Below are positions 6,724 through 14,106 of a DNA stretch of 15,064 bases, in pieces. Location: the NCBI GenBank assembly GCA_003453735.1, contig DMNE01000027.1:5256-20319 (forward strand), given 5' to 3'. This DNA is from Nitrospiraceae bacterium. Lineage in GTDB: Bacteria; Nitrospirota; Thermodesulfovibrionia; Thermodesulfovibrionales; UBA9159. Position numbers and translations under genes: made by a program. How positions within the stretch are numbered: the first letter of the stretch is position 1; every line of letters begins with the position of its first letter. The notes beneath the pieces are model-generated. The model saw only the letters and a program-made list of their open reading frames with translations. It had not been told where the DNA came from and did not search any database.

Positions 6724-8066
6724 CGTCTAATCACCTCCTTTCTCTCGACGATATCTTCTTGAGACGATATCTTCTTGACAGGTTCAAGCAATCTGGCATC
6801 TATTTCCAAATCGATTTTCAAGCGTTTGATTGCATCTTTGGCCTCTCTGATATCATTGAAAGGGCCGGCGATAACACGGTAGCTACCGTCCTTTGATACC
6901 ACTCTTGCGGGGATTTGTGGACCCTGGTGGTTGATAATGACGGCAAGCCTAACAGCATCCGTCTCGTCACGCACATCAGCAGCCAAGACAGACCATGCAT
7001 CTGTTTGCAGTTCCGGTATTTCCGGTCTGCCATATAATTTGTCCGGGTGCCTGACTTCTATGGTTTCTGCAACCTCTTCCCCGGCGCCTTGCCTGATCTC
7101 GAATATGGGGACAGGAACTCCCCGGGCCTCGGCCAATACTTTCTTGACTTTGCTCCAGTCAAGCGCGCGCCCCGATTTCTCTTCAATAGTTCTCAATTTT
7201 GTATAGATCTTGTCAAACTCGAACGTGTCCAGGTCTTCCGGGAGCGCATGAACTTCCATGTAAACTACTCCATTACGTTGACCTAGGAGATATGGCTGGT
7301 TAACGATGCATACAGGTGTTTTAACCGGAGTGTTCTCATAGAGTTTTGTCACGTCTTCTGGATAGAGTCTTATGCAGCCATTGGTTGCCCTGAGACCAAT
7401 GCTGGCCGGTTTATTAGTGCCATGGATCAAATAACTCGACTTACTTAAATATAGCGCGTATTCTCCCAGGGGATTTTGAGGTCCCGGTAGAACTGCAGCG
7501 GGCAGAGGATCTCCTTTTTTTCGATGATCCTCAGCAATTGAGGCTGGCACATGCCAGATCGGTCGGGTTCCTTTGCGCTCCACACACATTTGACCTGTGG
7601 GGGAAGGTCGCTCTTCAGTACCGATACCGACAGGATAGGTCAACACCGCGATTGACTCACCATCTCCTTTAAATTGAAAAAGCCTCATTGCGGCCAAGTT
7701 GATCACGATGCCTTTCCTGGGAGCGTCCGGCAGGATAAAACTCAAAGGCAGCATGATGCGTTCACCGGCCTCAGGCACCCATATATCCACCCCTGGATTC
7801 GCTGAGCTGACTCCATTGATTCCCAGGCTAAAGTGCCTTGCAATATCCGGCAGTGTATCCCCCTTTTCAAGACTGATGAATGCCAACCGGCCAATGACAT
7901 CATCTCCTTTTGCAACTGAAAACTCATTTCGTTCGATATTTTCTTCCAGATGTATTGGAATGGGCTGGTATTCCTCATGAGCGCTTTTCGTTGTAGCACA
8001 TCCATAGAGAGATAAGATGGCGATAAAAAGGACTATAAGACAACGCATATTGGATAAGAGTGACAT
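6720..8066 (-). CDS. LysM - YkuD L,D-transpeptidase - SPOR lipoprotein (ErfK/YbiS type)
   Basis: A 448-residue envelope enzyme. I take ATG 8064-8066 as start; a TTG one codon earlier and an ATG at 8048 (MRCLIVLFIA) are alternatives, and no start has a clear ribosome binding site. The signal ends at the lipobox LYGC (C23). A LysM segment (about 62-107: LEKGDTLPDIARHF, then a NPG motif and WVPEAGERIMLP) binds peptidoglycan. The YkuD domain (about 118-258) has H215 in LIHGTNKP and C231 in ATNGCIRLYPEDV, the catalytic residues; the usual Ser before xGC is Thr-Asn here. A C-terminal SPOR-like region (about 356-428, GSYRVIAGPFNDIREAKDAI) should bind denuded glycan. The family makes meso-DAP crosslinks or joins Lpp to the wall. 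The Lpp-like gene overlaps its stop by 4 bases, supporting the second role. Confidence 0.88.
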   Translation of the reverse strand: MSLLSNMRCLIVLFIAILSLYGCATTKSAHEEYQPIPIHLEENIERNEFSVAKGDDVIGRLAFISLEKGDTLPDIARHFSLGINGVSSANPGVDIWVPEAGERIMLPLSFILPDAPRKGIVINLAAMRLFQFKGDGESIAVLTYPVGIGTEERPSPTGQMCVERKGTRPIWHVPASIAEDHRKKGDPLPAAVLPGPQNPLGEYALYLSKSSYLIHGTNKPASIGLRATNGCIRLYPEDVTKLYENTPVKTPVCIVNQPYLLGQRNGVVYMEVHALPEDLDTFEFDKIYTKLRTIEEKSGRALDWSKVKKVLAEARGVPVPIFEIRQGAGEEVAETIEVRHPDKLYGRPEIPELQTDAWSVLAADVRDETDAVRLAVIINHQGPQIPARVVSKDGSYRVIAGPFNDIREAKDAIKRLKIDLEIDARLLEPVKKISSQEDIVERKEVIRR

Positions 8067-8238
8067 CAAATGATTACCGCTCTTTTGCCGTCATGTTCAT
8101 GCTTTCAAGACGCTGTATTTTCTCCTCCATCGGAACCACTGTGACGGCCAAAATGTCACCAAGGTTAGGACATGATTATTAACTTATGATTGAGAGCAGG
8201 AAGCCAAAGTGGCTAGCAATAATAATGTTCTTTTCATA

Positions 8239-8262
8239 TTTGTCCGCCAATTTGTCCGCCAA
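8239..8262. repeat. Tandem 12-bp repeat, two perfect copies
   Basis: TTTGTCCGCCAA occurs at 8239-8250 and again at 8251-8262 with no mismatch. It lies directly before a second tandem array. No function is evident. Confidence 0.9.
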
Positions 8263-8271
8263 GAACTGCTC

Positions 8272-8303
8272 TATATAAAAGCAATATATAAAAGCAATAT
8301 ATA
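8272..8303. repeat. Tandem 13-bp AT-rich repeat, about 2.5 copies
   Basis: TATATAAAAGCAA at 8272-8284 and 8285-8297, then TATATA at 8298-8303. On the minus strand the array places TTGCTT 16 bases before TATAGA, a possible promoter for the transpeptidase-Lpp operon about 200 bases downstream; copy number would alter that spacing. The promoter idea is weak. Confidence 0.85.
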
Positions 8304-8338
8304 CTACCCTAATGAAATAAACGTTAACTTCAGATTAA

Positions 8339-8578
8339 ACTTTTTTAATACTTGAATCTTCTACGAAATCGCACCCATCCATCAGCCTCGACGAGGCACT
8401 CGCGAGAGACATTGTCGGGGGAAAGCGGCGGAGAAAACTGCAAAACGTGACCATCAAACTCGACCCGCTTTATCTCATCTCGCTCAAGAAGGTCGCTACG
8501 AAGAAAGGTATTCCGTATCAGACGCTGATGCGGCAATGGGTAGCCGAGAAAATTCGGAAAGAGTTACAAATCGCATAG
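8339..8578 (+). pseudogene. CopG/RHH-type antitoxin remnant without a start codon
   Basis: The frame opens after a TAA at 8336-8338 and ends at TAG 8576-8578 (79 codons before the stop). It reads ISLDEALARDI, then GGKRRRKLQNVTIKLDP, KKVATKKGIPYQTLMRQWV and AEKIRKELQIA. That is the shape of the BrnA/CopG-like antitoxins: a charged linker, then a ribbon-helix-helix with the KGIPYQTL(I/M)RxW signature that binds operator DNA. No ATG, GTG or TTG precedes the conserved part; the first possible start is GTG 8447, which would leave only the RHH. There is no ribosome binding site and no toxin gene on either side. It is most likely the 3' remnant of a lost toxin-antitoxin pair. Confidence 0.62.
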
Positions 8579-8848
8579 ACCTGCGGATTCCTTGTTTTTG
8601 GCTGCCAGAGTCCAAAAGATGCAACTGTATCTGATGATAATATCATCGCGGACATGCCTTAAAAAAGAATTTGTCGGCGATGTCTAAAAACGTTAATGTA
8701 AAGCATAACTACCTGGGGTGCAAGACTTTAGTGAACAGAGAGGATAGTCCTGTAACGATGGTTGTTGTACCTGTTTGTCATTCCAGCAGTTAGTTTAGTT
8801 GAACTCAGCTCTTATATTGCTTTTTATAGAGACAGGGGATGCCGGATT

Positions 8849-8888
8849 AAGAACGAGGATAATCACACCCATTCAGATGCTCGTTCTT
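8849..8888 (+). terminator. Inverted repeat, possible intrinsic terminator
   Basis: AAGAACGAG (8849-8857) pairs perfectly with CTCGTTCTT (8880-8888) across a 22-base loop and is followed by a T-rich tract (TTGGTTTTCTTTCT). The large loop is unusual for a terminator; it could equally be an element end. There is no convincing gene directly upstream on +. Confidence 0.35.
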
Positions 8889-8960
8889 TGGTTTTCTTTC
8901 TACTTCACCGGTTAGCCAATTCTGCCGCAAAAAACTCAGGAATCTCCAGAAAATAACGAT

Positions 8961-8989
8961 TTGACAATACCTCTTATCTATGATAAAAG
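8961..8989 (+). promoter_or_regulatory. Candidate sigma70 promoter upstream of pirin
   Basis: TTGACA (8961-8966, perfect -35), a 17-base spacer, then TAAAAG (8984-8989). Transcription would begin near 8997 and give a leader of about 195 bases ahead of the pirin start codon. The -10 is moderate. Confidence 0.5.
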
Positions 8990-9007
8990 TGAACTGAAAA
9001 GGGAAAA

Positions 9008-9106
9008 GGTGCCGACAGGGCAACCCAAGAACGGGAGGATACCTCCGTACCGTAAAGAAAACCCTTCAACGATCCGATCATGGCAAACTCGCCCCTTGAC
9101 CGGATC
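9008..9106 (+). ncRNA. Structured 5' leader of the pirin transcript (unassigned)
   Basis: Three pairings can be seen in the presumed leader. GGTGCC (9008-9013) pairs with GGCAACC around GACAG with one bulged base. ACG(g)GAGG (9031-9038) pairs with CCTCCGT (9042-9048) around ATA. GATCCG (9071-9076) pairs with CGGATC (9101-9106). The segment GACAGGGCAACCC recalls parts of c-di-GMP-I riboswitches, but the second conserved block (CGCAAAGCC) is missing, so I do not assign a class. It could be a cis-regulatory RNA or chance pairing. Confidence 0.28.
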
Positions 9107-9192
9107 ACCCGCAATGTTTTGCTGAATGTCATGCCATAAAAGCTGGTACACTATAAGTAAGATATCAGCATTCTCTTAAGGAGGCTACCACT

Positions 9193-10101
9193 ATGACGCG
9201 AAAGATAAAAAAGGTGTGGAAAAGCAAGCCGACGATTGAAGGGGCGGGTGTTCATCTAAAACGTGCTTTTGGCTATTATCAGGTGCCTCAGCTTGATCCC
9301 TTCTTGCTCCTTGATGACTTCCATTCTGACAAGCCCAGTCATTACCTTGCAGGCTTTCCCTGGCATCCACACCGGGGAATCGAGACGATTACGTATGTAC
9401 GTCAGGGTAAGGTCGAACACGGTGATAGCATGGGGAACAATGGAATCATATCTCCCGGAGATGTGCAGTGGATGACAGCAGGAAGTGGCATTATTCACCA
9501 GGAGATGCCGAAAGGGGGCAAAGATAAGCTTCTATGGGGATTCCAGCTCTGGGCAAATCTCCCGGGAAACAGCAAGATGATGGATCCGCGCTACCGTGAG
9601 GTGAAAGCCGTGCAGATTCCGGAGAAGAAACTGGCCTCAGGCGCGACAGTCAGAATTATCTGCGGGGCTGTCGATGGCATCGCCGGGCCTGTGAAGGACA
9701 TCATCACCGATCCTGAATATCTTGACGTGTCAGTTCTTGCAGGCACGACTTTCATCCATCCAGTCTCGTCCGGGCATACTGTTTTTGCTTATATAGTTGA
9801 GGGGAGCGCGTATTTTGACGAAGAGCGCAACCCCTTCGCCCATGAAGTGATAGGTAACAATTATTTTGACTTCAAGAGAGACTGCAAGTTCGGCTCAGAG
9901 AGTATTGTCCTTTACGAACGCGACGGTGATCACGTAGCGATCACGGCGGACGCGGCACCGGTGCGCTTTCTCCTCGTTTCCGGCAGACCGATCGGCGAAC
10001 CGGTCGCATGGTACGGTCCGATTGTCATGACGACCCAGGAGGAGCTGCAGATAGCCTTTCAGGAGTTCGAAAAAGGCACGTTCATCAAACATCGGGTTTG
10101 A
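9193..10101 (+). CDS. Pirin family protein (bicupin, quercetinase-like)
   Basis: A 302-residue protein from ATG 9193, with AAGGAGG (9178-9184) 8 bases upstream. The N-terminal pirin cupin carries the metal ligands H58 and H60 in FPWHPHRGIET, and H102 and E104 in GIIHQEMP, one residue off the human pirin positions. SMGNNGIISPGDVQWMTAGSG matches the family core. The C-terminal cupin (about 170-285) ends with VRFLLVSGRPIGEPVAWYGPIVM, the usual closing signature. The full set of ligands suggests a bound Fe(II). Family members are known as redox-sensitive regulators and some cleave quercetin; the physiological role here cannot be read from context. The gene stands alone, behind a candidate promoter and long leader. 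Confidence 0.93.
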   Translation: MTRKIKKVWKSKPTIEGAGVHLKRAFGYYQVPQLDPFLLLDDFHSDKPSHYLAGFPWHPHRGIETITYVRQGKVEHGDSMGNNGIISPGDVQWMTAGSGIIHQEMPKGGKDKLLWGFQLWANLPGNSKMMDPRYREVKAVQIPEKKLASGATVRIICGAVDGIAGPVKDIITDPEYLDVSVLAGTTFIHPVSSGHTVFAYIVEGSAYFDEERNPFAHEVIGNNYFDFKRDCKFGSESIVLYERDGDHVAITADAAPVRFLLVSGRPIGEPVAWYGPIVMTTQEELQIAFQEFEKGTFIKHRV

Positions 10102-10645
10102 GAGTGGCACCGATTCTTGACGACTATTGCGGCCTGATGCAGAATCTATTGGGAGATAAATGAAGATGGAGACGGTTTTCAAACTTCTCGGGAGAGCATC
10201 TTGCGGAAAAGGCTCAGGCGTTAGGTCGCCTCATTCATTCATGATGACCGAGGAGAACCCGCAAAATCTTCTGCACACTGATCAGGATTTTGTTTGTAGG
10301 CGCGGCGATCAGTCACCGCGCCTACACTCTTCGATTCACTTGTCCCCGGGTACGTGGCACGGCGCGATCGGGTGGGCAACCGGCATTTTCCTGCTTGTGC
10401 AGAAAGTGGCTTCCCATTGGCAGGTATTATCAAGAAAAACCTGAACAAGATGTGCCACCGATTTAAGAGCAAACCCAGCAAGAAAGGCGACAGGGAACGA
10501 GAGCGAAACATTCTCCAACCATCGTTTATGGCTGAGCGACATAGTTCTGACTTTATGTCTCGCTCCTCAAAGGATATTTGATTACAATAAAAATCATGGC
10601 ACGGAGTTAAACATGGGTCGAAAGGAACAATAAGGAGCAATAACT
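10102..10645. other. Gap between pirin and aldo/keto reductase
   Basis: About 540 bases. The only distinct structure is the palindrome at 10295-10326. A weak inverted repeat (GATTCT at 10111-10116 with AGAATC near 10140) sits just after pirin. The open frames here (10160-10444 on +, 10336-10542 on -) resemble nothing I know. Confidence 0.5.
10295..10326. repeat. REP-like perfect 11-bp palindrome
   Basis: TGTAGGCGCGG (10295-10305) and CCGCGCCTACA (10316-10326) are perfect inverted repeats around the 10-base loop CGATCAGTCA. The GTAGG...CCTAC ends match a widely dispersed type of intergenic palindrome in Desulfobacterota and Nitrospirota genomes, often with GTAGGGGCG. It has no T tract, so it is not a standard terminator. 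The family comparison is from memory. Confidence 0.75.
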
Positions 10646-11641
10646 ATGAAATATCGCAATCTCGGAAAAACTGGCACGGCAGTGTCTGCTTTGGGCTTAG
10701 GCTGCATGGGAATGTCGGATTTTTATCACGGACGAAAAGCGAACGATTCAGAAAGCATAGCCACAATTCGACGAGCGCTTGAACTCGGTGTCAATCTCCT
10801 CGACACAGGCGACTTTTACGGAGTCGGGCACAACGAGGAGCTTATCCGAGAAGCAATCAAGGGCTTTTCACGCGATAAAGTCTTTCTTTCTGTCAAGTTT
10901 GGCGCCTTACGTAATCATGACGGCAATTTTATCGGTTTTGACAGCCGTCCCGCTGCCATTAGAAATTTCCTGTCCTATAGCTTACAACGCTTGCACGTTG
11001 ACTATATTGATCTGTATTATCCATCACGCGTTGACCCGAACGTCCCGATTGAGGACACAATTGGAACACTCGGGGAACTAGTGAAAGAAGGCAAGATCCG
11101 TTACGTTGGGCTTTCCGAAGCCGCTTCGTCCACGCTTCGTCGCGCCTCTAGTGTTCATTCGATTGCAATGTTACAAACCGAATACAGCCTCTGGACGCGT
11201 GAGCCGGAAACAGATGTTTTGCAAACGTGCCGTGAACTCGGTATTTCACTAGTTGCTTATTCTCCTCTCGGACGTGGCTTTTTAACCGGAGCTTTTAAGA
11301 AGCCTGAAGACGTGGCATCGGATGATTATCGTCGTCACATGCCGAGATTTCAGGGCGAGAATTTTGATCACAATGCGCAGCTGGCTAAAAAGCTCACGGA
11401 AATTGCAAAAGCGAAAAACTGCACGCCAGCGCAACTCGCTCTTGCTTGGCTTTTAGCACAAGGCGAAGATATTATCCCTATTCCAGGGACAAAACGCAGG
11501 GAACTGCTCGAAGTGAATTTGAGAGCTTTTGAGATTGAGTTGAGCAAGGATGATCTTCGGCGCATTGATGACGCTGCGCCAAGGGGATTTGCAGCAGGCG
11601 CGCGCTATCCTGAAGCTGCCATGCACACAGTTAATCGTTAG
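10646..11641 (+). CDS. Aldo/keto reductase family oxidoreductase with Ser in place of the catalytic His
   Basis: A 331-residue (beta/alpha)8 oxidoreductase from ATG 10646 with AAGGAG 8 bases upstream. The start [20 protein letters not shown] and GMSDFYHG are typical of the AKR13-like group that reduces aldehydes with NADPH. D53 and Y58 (LLDTGDFYG) and K84 (LSVKFG) give three of the four catalytic residues. The fourth, His in the usual DLYYQHRVDP, is Ser (S127 in [10 protein letters not shown]). Related proteins with PAR at this place exist, so this is a known kind of variant and activity may be altered. PIPGTKR (NADP-binding loop) is present near residue 277. The gene appears monocistronic; the substrate is unknown. 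Confidence 0.9.
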   Translation: MKYRNLGKTGTAVSALGLGCMGMSDFYHGRKANDSESIATIRRALELGVNLLDTGDFYGVGHNEELIREAIKGFSRDKVFLSVKFGALRNHDGNFIGFDSRPAAIRNFLSYSLQRLHVDYIDLYYPSRVDPNVPIEDTIGTLGELVKEGKIRYVGLSEAASSTLRRASSVHSIAMLQTEYSLWTREPETDVLQTCRELGISLVAYSPLGRGFLTGAFKKPEDVASDDYRRHMPRFQGENFDHNAQLAKKLTEIAKAKNCTPAQLALAWLLAQGEDIIPIPGTKRRELLEVNLRAFEIELSKDDLRRIDDAAPRGFAAGARYPEAAMHTVNR

Positions 11642-11902
11642 GTCAGATCGCAAAGATAAGTTCAAGTTCTGCAGGTTGTCCGGAAGTGTGTGATGCTCGG
11701 CAAGAACTATCAATTTTTGAAATATCTAAACTGATACTCATTAACCGAGGAACAATCAAAATGGAGAAACAGATAATACCTGTATCCAGCCGACCACGGA
11801 TAAGCGAAAGCCGGTAGCTTATCGTGTTGCAAATTGCCCGCAATCCTATTTTCGGACATACCATTCCGCGTATTTAATGACATATAAATATCAGCACTTT
11901 TG
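11642..11902. other. Gap before the toxin-antitoxin operon
   Basis: No gene is supported. Open frames on the minus strand here (11643-11864, 11710-11928) are low-complexity readings with no ribosome binding site. No clear terminator follows the aldo/keto reductase. The promoter and operator begin at 11903. Confidence 0.45.
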
Positions 11903-11920
11903 TATGTTATAATAAACATA
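11903..11920 (+). promoter_or_regulatory. Extended -10 promoter and overlapping palindromic operator of the toxin-antitoxin operon
   Basis: TATGTT (11903-11908) and AACATA (11915-11920) form a perfect inverted repeat with a 6-base spacer. It overlaps TGTTATAAT (11905-11913), an extended -10 with a perfect TATAAT. The start codon is 29 bases downstream of the palindrome. RHH antitoxins usually repress their own operon at such sites, so this is the likely autoregulatory operator. Confidence 0.55.
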
Positions 11921-11948
11921 TAACCCAAACAAAGGAGGACCGACTGTT

Positions 11949-12197
11949 ATGACAACTTCAAAACAGCATGAACGTATAACGATTTCATTGCCGCCCGGCT
12001 ATTCCAGGGAAATCAAGAAGCTCGCTGCCGATTTGGATCTTTCTCAGTCTGATCTCATCGTGAAGGCACTCGATGCCTACCGGGAATCTCGAAAAAAGAA
12101 AAAAGTTGAGGAAATGGCTCGCTCTATGGTTGATGAATACCGGCAAAACACCGATCTCGTTGCCCTGACATCTCTCGATGGGGAGGATTTCAGATGA
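11949..12197 (+). CDS. RHH (MazE/CopG-like) antitoxin
   Basis: An 82-residue protein from ATG 11949; AAAGGAGG lies about 12 bases upstream, a little far but strong. Residues 8-50 (ERITISLPPGYSREIKKLAA, then LDLSQSDLIVKALDAYRES) form a ribbon-helix-helix DNA-binding fold: the short beta strand ERITISL, then two helices. The lysine-rich linker RKKKKVEE leads to a C-terminal segment ending LTSLDGEDFR, which in such antitoxins wraps round the toxin. The TGA overlaps the ATG of the next gene (ATGA at 12194-12197), so the pair is translationally coupled. It should neutralise the MazF toxin and repress the operon at the palindrome over the -10. Confidence 0.9.
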   Translation: MTTSKQHERITISLPPGYSREIKKLAADLDLSQSDLIVKALDAYRESRKKKKVEEMARSMVDEYRQNTDLVALTSLDGEDFR

Positions 12198-12532
12198 GAC
12201 AGGGAGAGATTTGGGTCGTTAACCTCGATCCGACCATTGGAGCCGAAATTCAAAAAACACGCCCTTGTGTAATCGTTAATGACAATACCGTTGGCGTACT
12301 GCCACTGAAAATTGTAGCTCCAATTACGGAGTACAAAGATAAGTTCAAGGATGTGCCGTGGATGGTCACTCTCATTCCGGGAAGTCAAAATGGGCTTGAT
12401 AAGAAATCCGTCATAGACCTCTTTCAGGTGCGCTGCGTGGCAGAGGAACGTCTTGTCCGGCACATTGGGACTATCGGGGGAGATCGATTGCAGAGCGTAA
12501 GGACAGCTCTCAAAGTTGCTTTTGGCTGTTAG
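12194..12532 (+). CDS. mazF: MazF/PemK-type endoribonuclease toxin
   Basis: A 112-residue protein from ATG 12194, overlapping the antitoxin stop. MRQGEIWVVNLDPTIGAEIQ, KTRPCVIVND and IVAPIT are the standard MazF/PemK signatures; R23 (KTRP) and T45 (APIT) correspond to the residues that form the RNA-cleaving site. IDLFQVRCVAEERLVRHIG and the final LKVAFGC complete a full-length toxin. MazF enzymes cut mRNA at short sequence motifs; the cleavage specificity cannot be read here. The symbol is by family and could equally be written pemK or ndoA. A small hairpin (GGCT/AGCC) covers the stop codon. The gene looks intact and probably active when free of antitoxin. Confidence 0.93.
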   Translation: MRQGEIWVVNLDPTIGAEIQKTRPCVIVNDNTVGVLPLKIVAPITEYKDKFKDVPWMVTLIPGSQNGLDKKSVIDLFQVRCVAEERLVRHIGTIGGDRLQSVRTALKVAFGC

Positions 12533-12945
12533 CCGAAAACAATCCGTTCGATTTACTTTGTGGAGGTCGGCAAAGACAAAGAGACACCGGCTGTGAAGAG
12601 AGAGAGTAAATTACTAAACACCCATCTGAAACTTTTAATTGTTTATTCTGCCCGATGGTTCTGTGATAGAGACGCGTTATTTCAAAGGTACCTTATGAAT
12701 GCTTCCCAAAATTAAATCGGTAATAGTTTTTGTTCGGGTCGGTTGGTCTCTGCGCCTCATTGCCCGGTCAATAGCTACACGTATTCTTTATCGATCGGGG
12801 TTTTATGTCGTTATCGGCACATCAGCGAGATCAGGCAGGCCGTATTCACTTCTTCCTCTTCTAAGGATTGACAAAGTTTACCGAACGGTCTCCTCTCAAG
12901 GGGGAAAGCACCCCTGGCGCAGACAATCTCGCCAACACCGGTCAA
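12533..12945. other. Gap between toxin and the hypothetical gene
   Basis: About 410 bases. It includes a 51-codon frame at 12560-12715 and, further on, a frame (12699-13076) that partly overlaps the neighbouring gene on the other strand. Neither has a ribosome binding site. No recognisable element or terminator is seen. Confidence 0.45.
12560..12715 (+). pseudogene. Unrecognised 51-codon frame, possibly a gene fragment
   Basis: GTG 12560 to TAA 12713. It reads VEVGKDKETPAVKRESKLLN and later VYSARWFCDRDALFQRYLM. The composition is protein-like (charged N-terminus, then a hydrophobic and aromatic part) and the frame is open upstream of the GTG too, but no ribosome binding site is present. I do not recognise the family; it may be a fragment of a lost gene. 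Confidence 0.2.
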
Positions 12946-14106
12946 TTACTGAAACACTTTCCCGAGGACTGCCCTTATCTTTGCCTCTATTTCTTCCTTA
13001 TAAACATCTTCAACCCTGTTCTGTTGAAGTGCGGCATCCCTCTTTGTTCTCAACCCGTCAAAATCAAAACCAATGATCTGTATGTCATGTTCTGTTATTC
13101 TCCCATGTTCCACAGCTTCCATCAGTTTTTTGAAATCCTCCAGTCCCCATTCACCGCCTTTGAAGTTTTTTCTTAACTTTTCAGGTATTCTTATTCCATA
13201 GTTTCTGTCCATACCGGCCCGCCCGTCATCAGAATCGTATATCCCCATGTTTTCTATGCTGGTATATAGTTCATTGAACTTCTGTTTAATGAACTTGTTG
13301 TAGTGATGAAGGTCGACCATCTCATCGAGCATAACCTGGATTTCCGACCTATATTTCTTTAGACCAGCGAAGAGTTTTCTGAACTTTGCTGCGATGGAGC
13401 TCTTTTTTGTTCCGTATTTCTCTGATTCAGCCTTGTCAAAATCATGGTGAATACTTTTCCCCTTCAACAGTATGCTCAGCCGATCTTTCAATATTCTGTT
13501 TCTTTCCTCAATGCCCTTCCTAATCGTCTTTATGACAATGACTCTCTCCTGCAGCAATAAGTTCTCGAAAAACGCTTCCCGCGGTACGCCGTTCAGATCA
13601 CAGACCGTGATATCACCTTCGGTCATCGTGAAATCCGCCGCCATGCCCCGTAGGTTGTCCTTTGCAAGGAGATATCCCGGCCTTATGTGTTCGATGTATT
13701 CAGCCGGTTTTATCGGAGACTTCACAACATAGTTCGCCAATTTACTTCCCTTATTCAGTGGGATCAGAACAAATACTTTTGTGCCGGCATCCCAGAAAGT
13801 CAGCTCCCCGTCTCTCAGCACCTTTTCGAGGGCTGCATTTTTTGCATACCCCAATAATGCTTTCAGTAATTTTTGTTCACTTTGATTTTCCCATTCCAGT
13901 CTCTTGCCATTCTTGAAAAGGTCAACGAAAAGATTGATCAAAGCTTCCTTATCTTTACCGGGAGGTATTGTTATCCTGACAATATCTTCGAGGTTTTCTG
14001 AACAGGGTTTTCTGTCAGATTTCTGCACGGAAATATTGAACAGACCGGAGATCTGGATCTCATGGCTGCTCTTACCTGATCCATTTGCAGGACTTTTTTC
14101 AAACAT
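12946..14106 (-). CDS. Hypothetical protein, 386 aa, charged and mostly helical
   Basis: ATG 14104-14106; GGTGA 6 bases upstream is a partial ribosome binding site. I do not recognise the family. The sequence is soluble in character, with no signal peptide or membrane segment. The N-terminal 30 residues are Ser/Asn-rich and probably disordered. Residues about 40-180 look like a mixed fold (IVRITIPPGKDKEALINLFV, LTFWDAGTKVFVLIPLN, EGDITVCDLNGV). Residues about 190-300 are long charged helices (IRKGIEERNRILKDRLSILL; FRKLFAGLKKYRSEIQVML). The C-terminal part has IGFDFDGLRTKRDAALQQNR and ends VLGKVFQ. It is monocistronic and divergent from selD, about 330 bases away. The long clean frame in ordinary codon use supports a real gene; no function is proposed. 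Confidence 0.75.
   Translation of the reverse strand: MFEKSPANGSGKSSHEIQISGLFNISVQKSDRKPCSENLEDIVRITIPPGKDKEALINLFVDLFKNGKRLEWENQSEQKLLKALLGYAKNAALEKVLRDGELTFWDAGTKVFVLIPLNKGSKLANYVVKSPIKPAEYIEHIRPGYLLAKDNLRGMAADFTMTEGDITVCDLNGVPREAFFENLLLQERVIVIKTIRKGIEERNRILKDRLSILLKGKSIHHDFDKAESEKYGTKKSSIAAKFRKLFAGLKKYRSEIQVMLDEMVDLHHYNKFIKQKFNELYTSIENMGIYDSDDGRAGMDRNYGIRIPEKLRKNFKGGEWGLEDFKKLMEAVEHGRITEHDIQIIGFDFDGLRTKRDAALQQNRVEDVYKEEIEAKIRAVLGKVFQ

Larger units (their letters stand above)
8070..9192. other. Long region without an intact gene upstream of pirin
   Basis: About 1.1 kb. It holds short tandem repeats (8239-8303), a broken antitoxin gene (8339-8578), an inverted repeat (8849-8888), and a candidate promoter with structured leader (8961-9192). 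An open frame at 8762-8956 gives a protein I do not recognise and has no ribosome binding site. The make-up suggests old insertions and deletions. Confidence 0.6.

Noticed and set aside
8066..8160. Short minus-strand peptide (MEEKIQRLESMNMTAKER) just before the transpeptidase gene
   Set aside because: Eighteen codons with no clear ribosome binding site or attenuation structure; not enough to call a leader peptide.
9008..9048. c-di-GMP-I riboswitch
   Set aside because: GGGCAACC is close to one conserved block, but the partner block with GCAAAGCC is absent.
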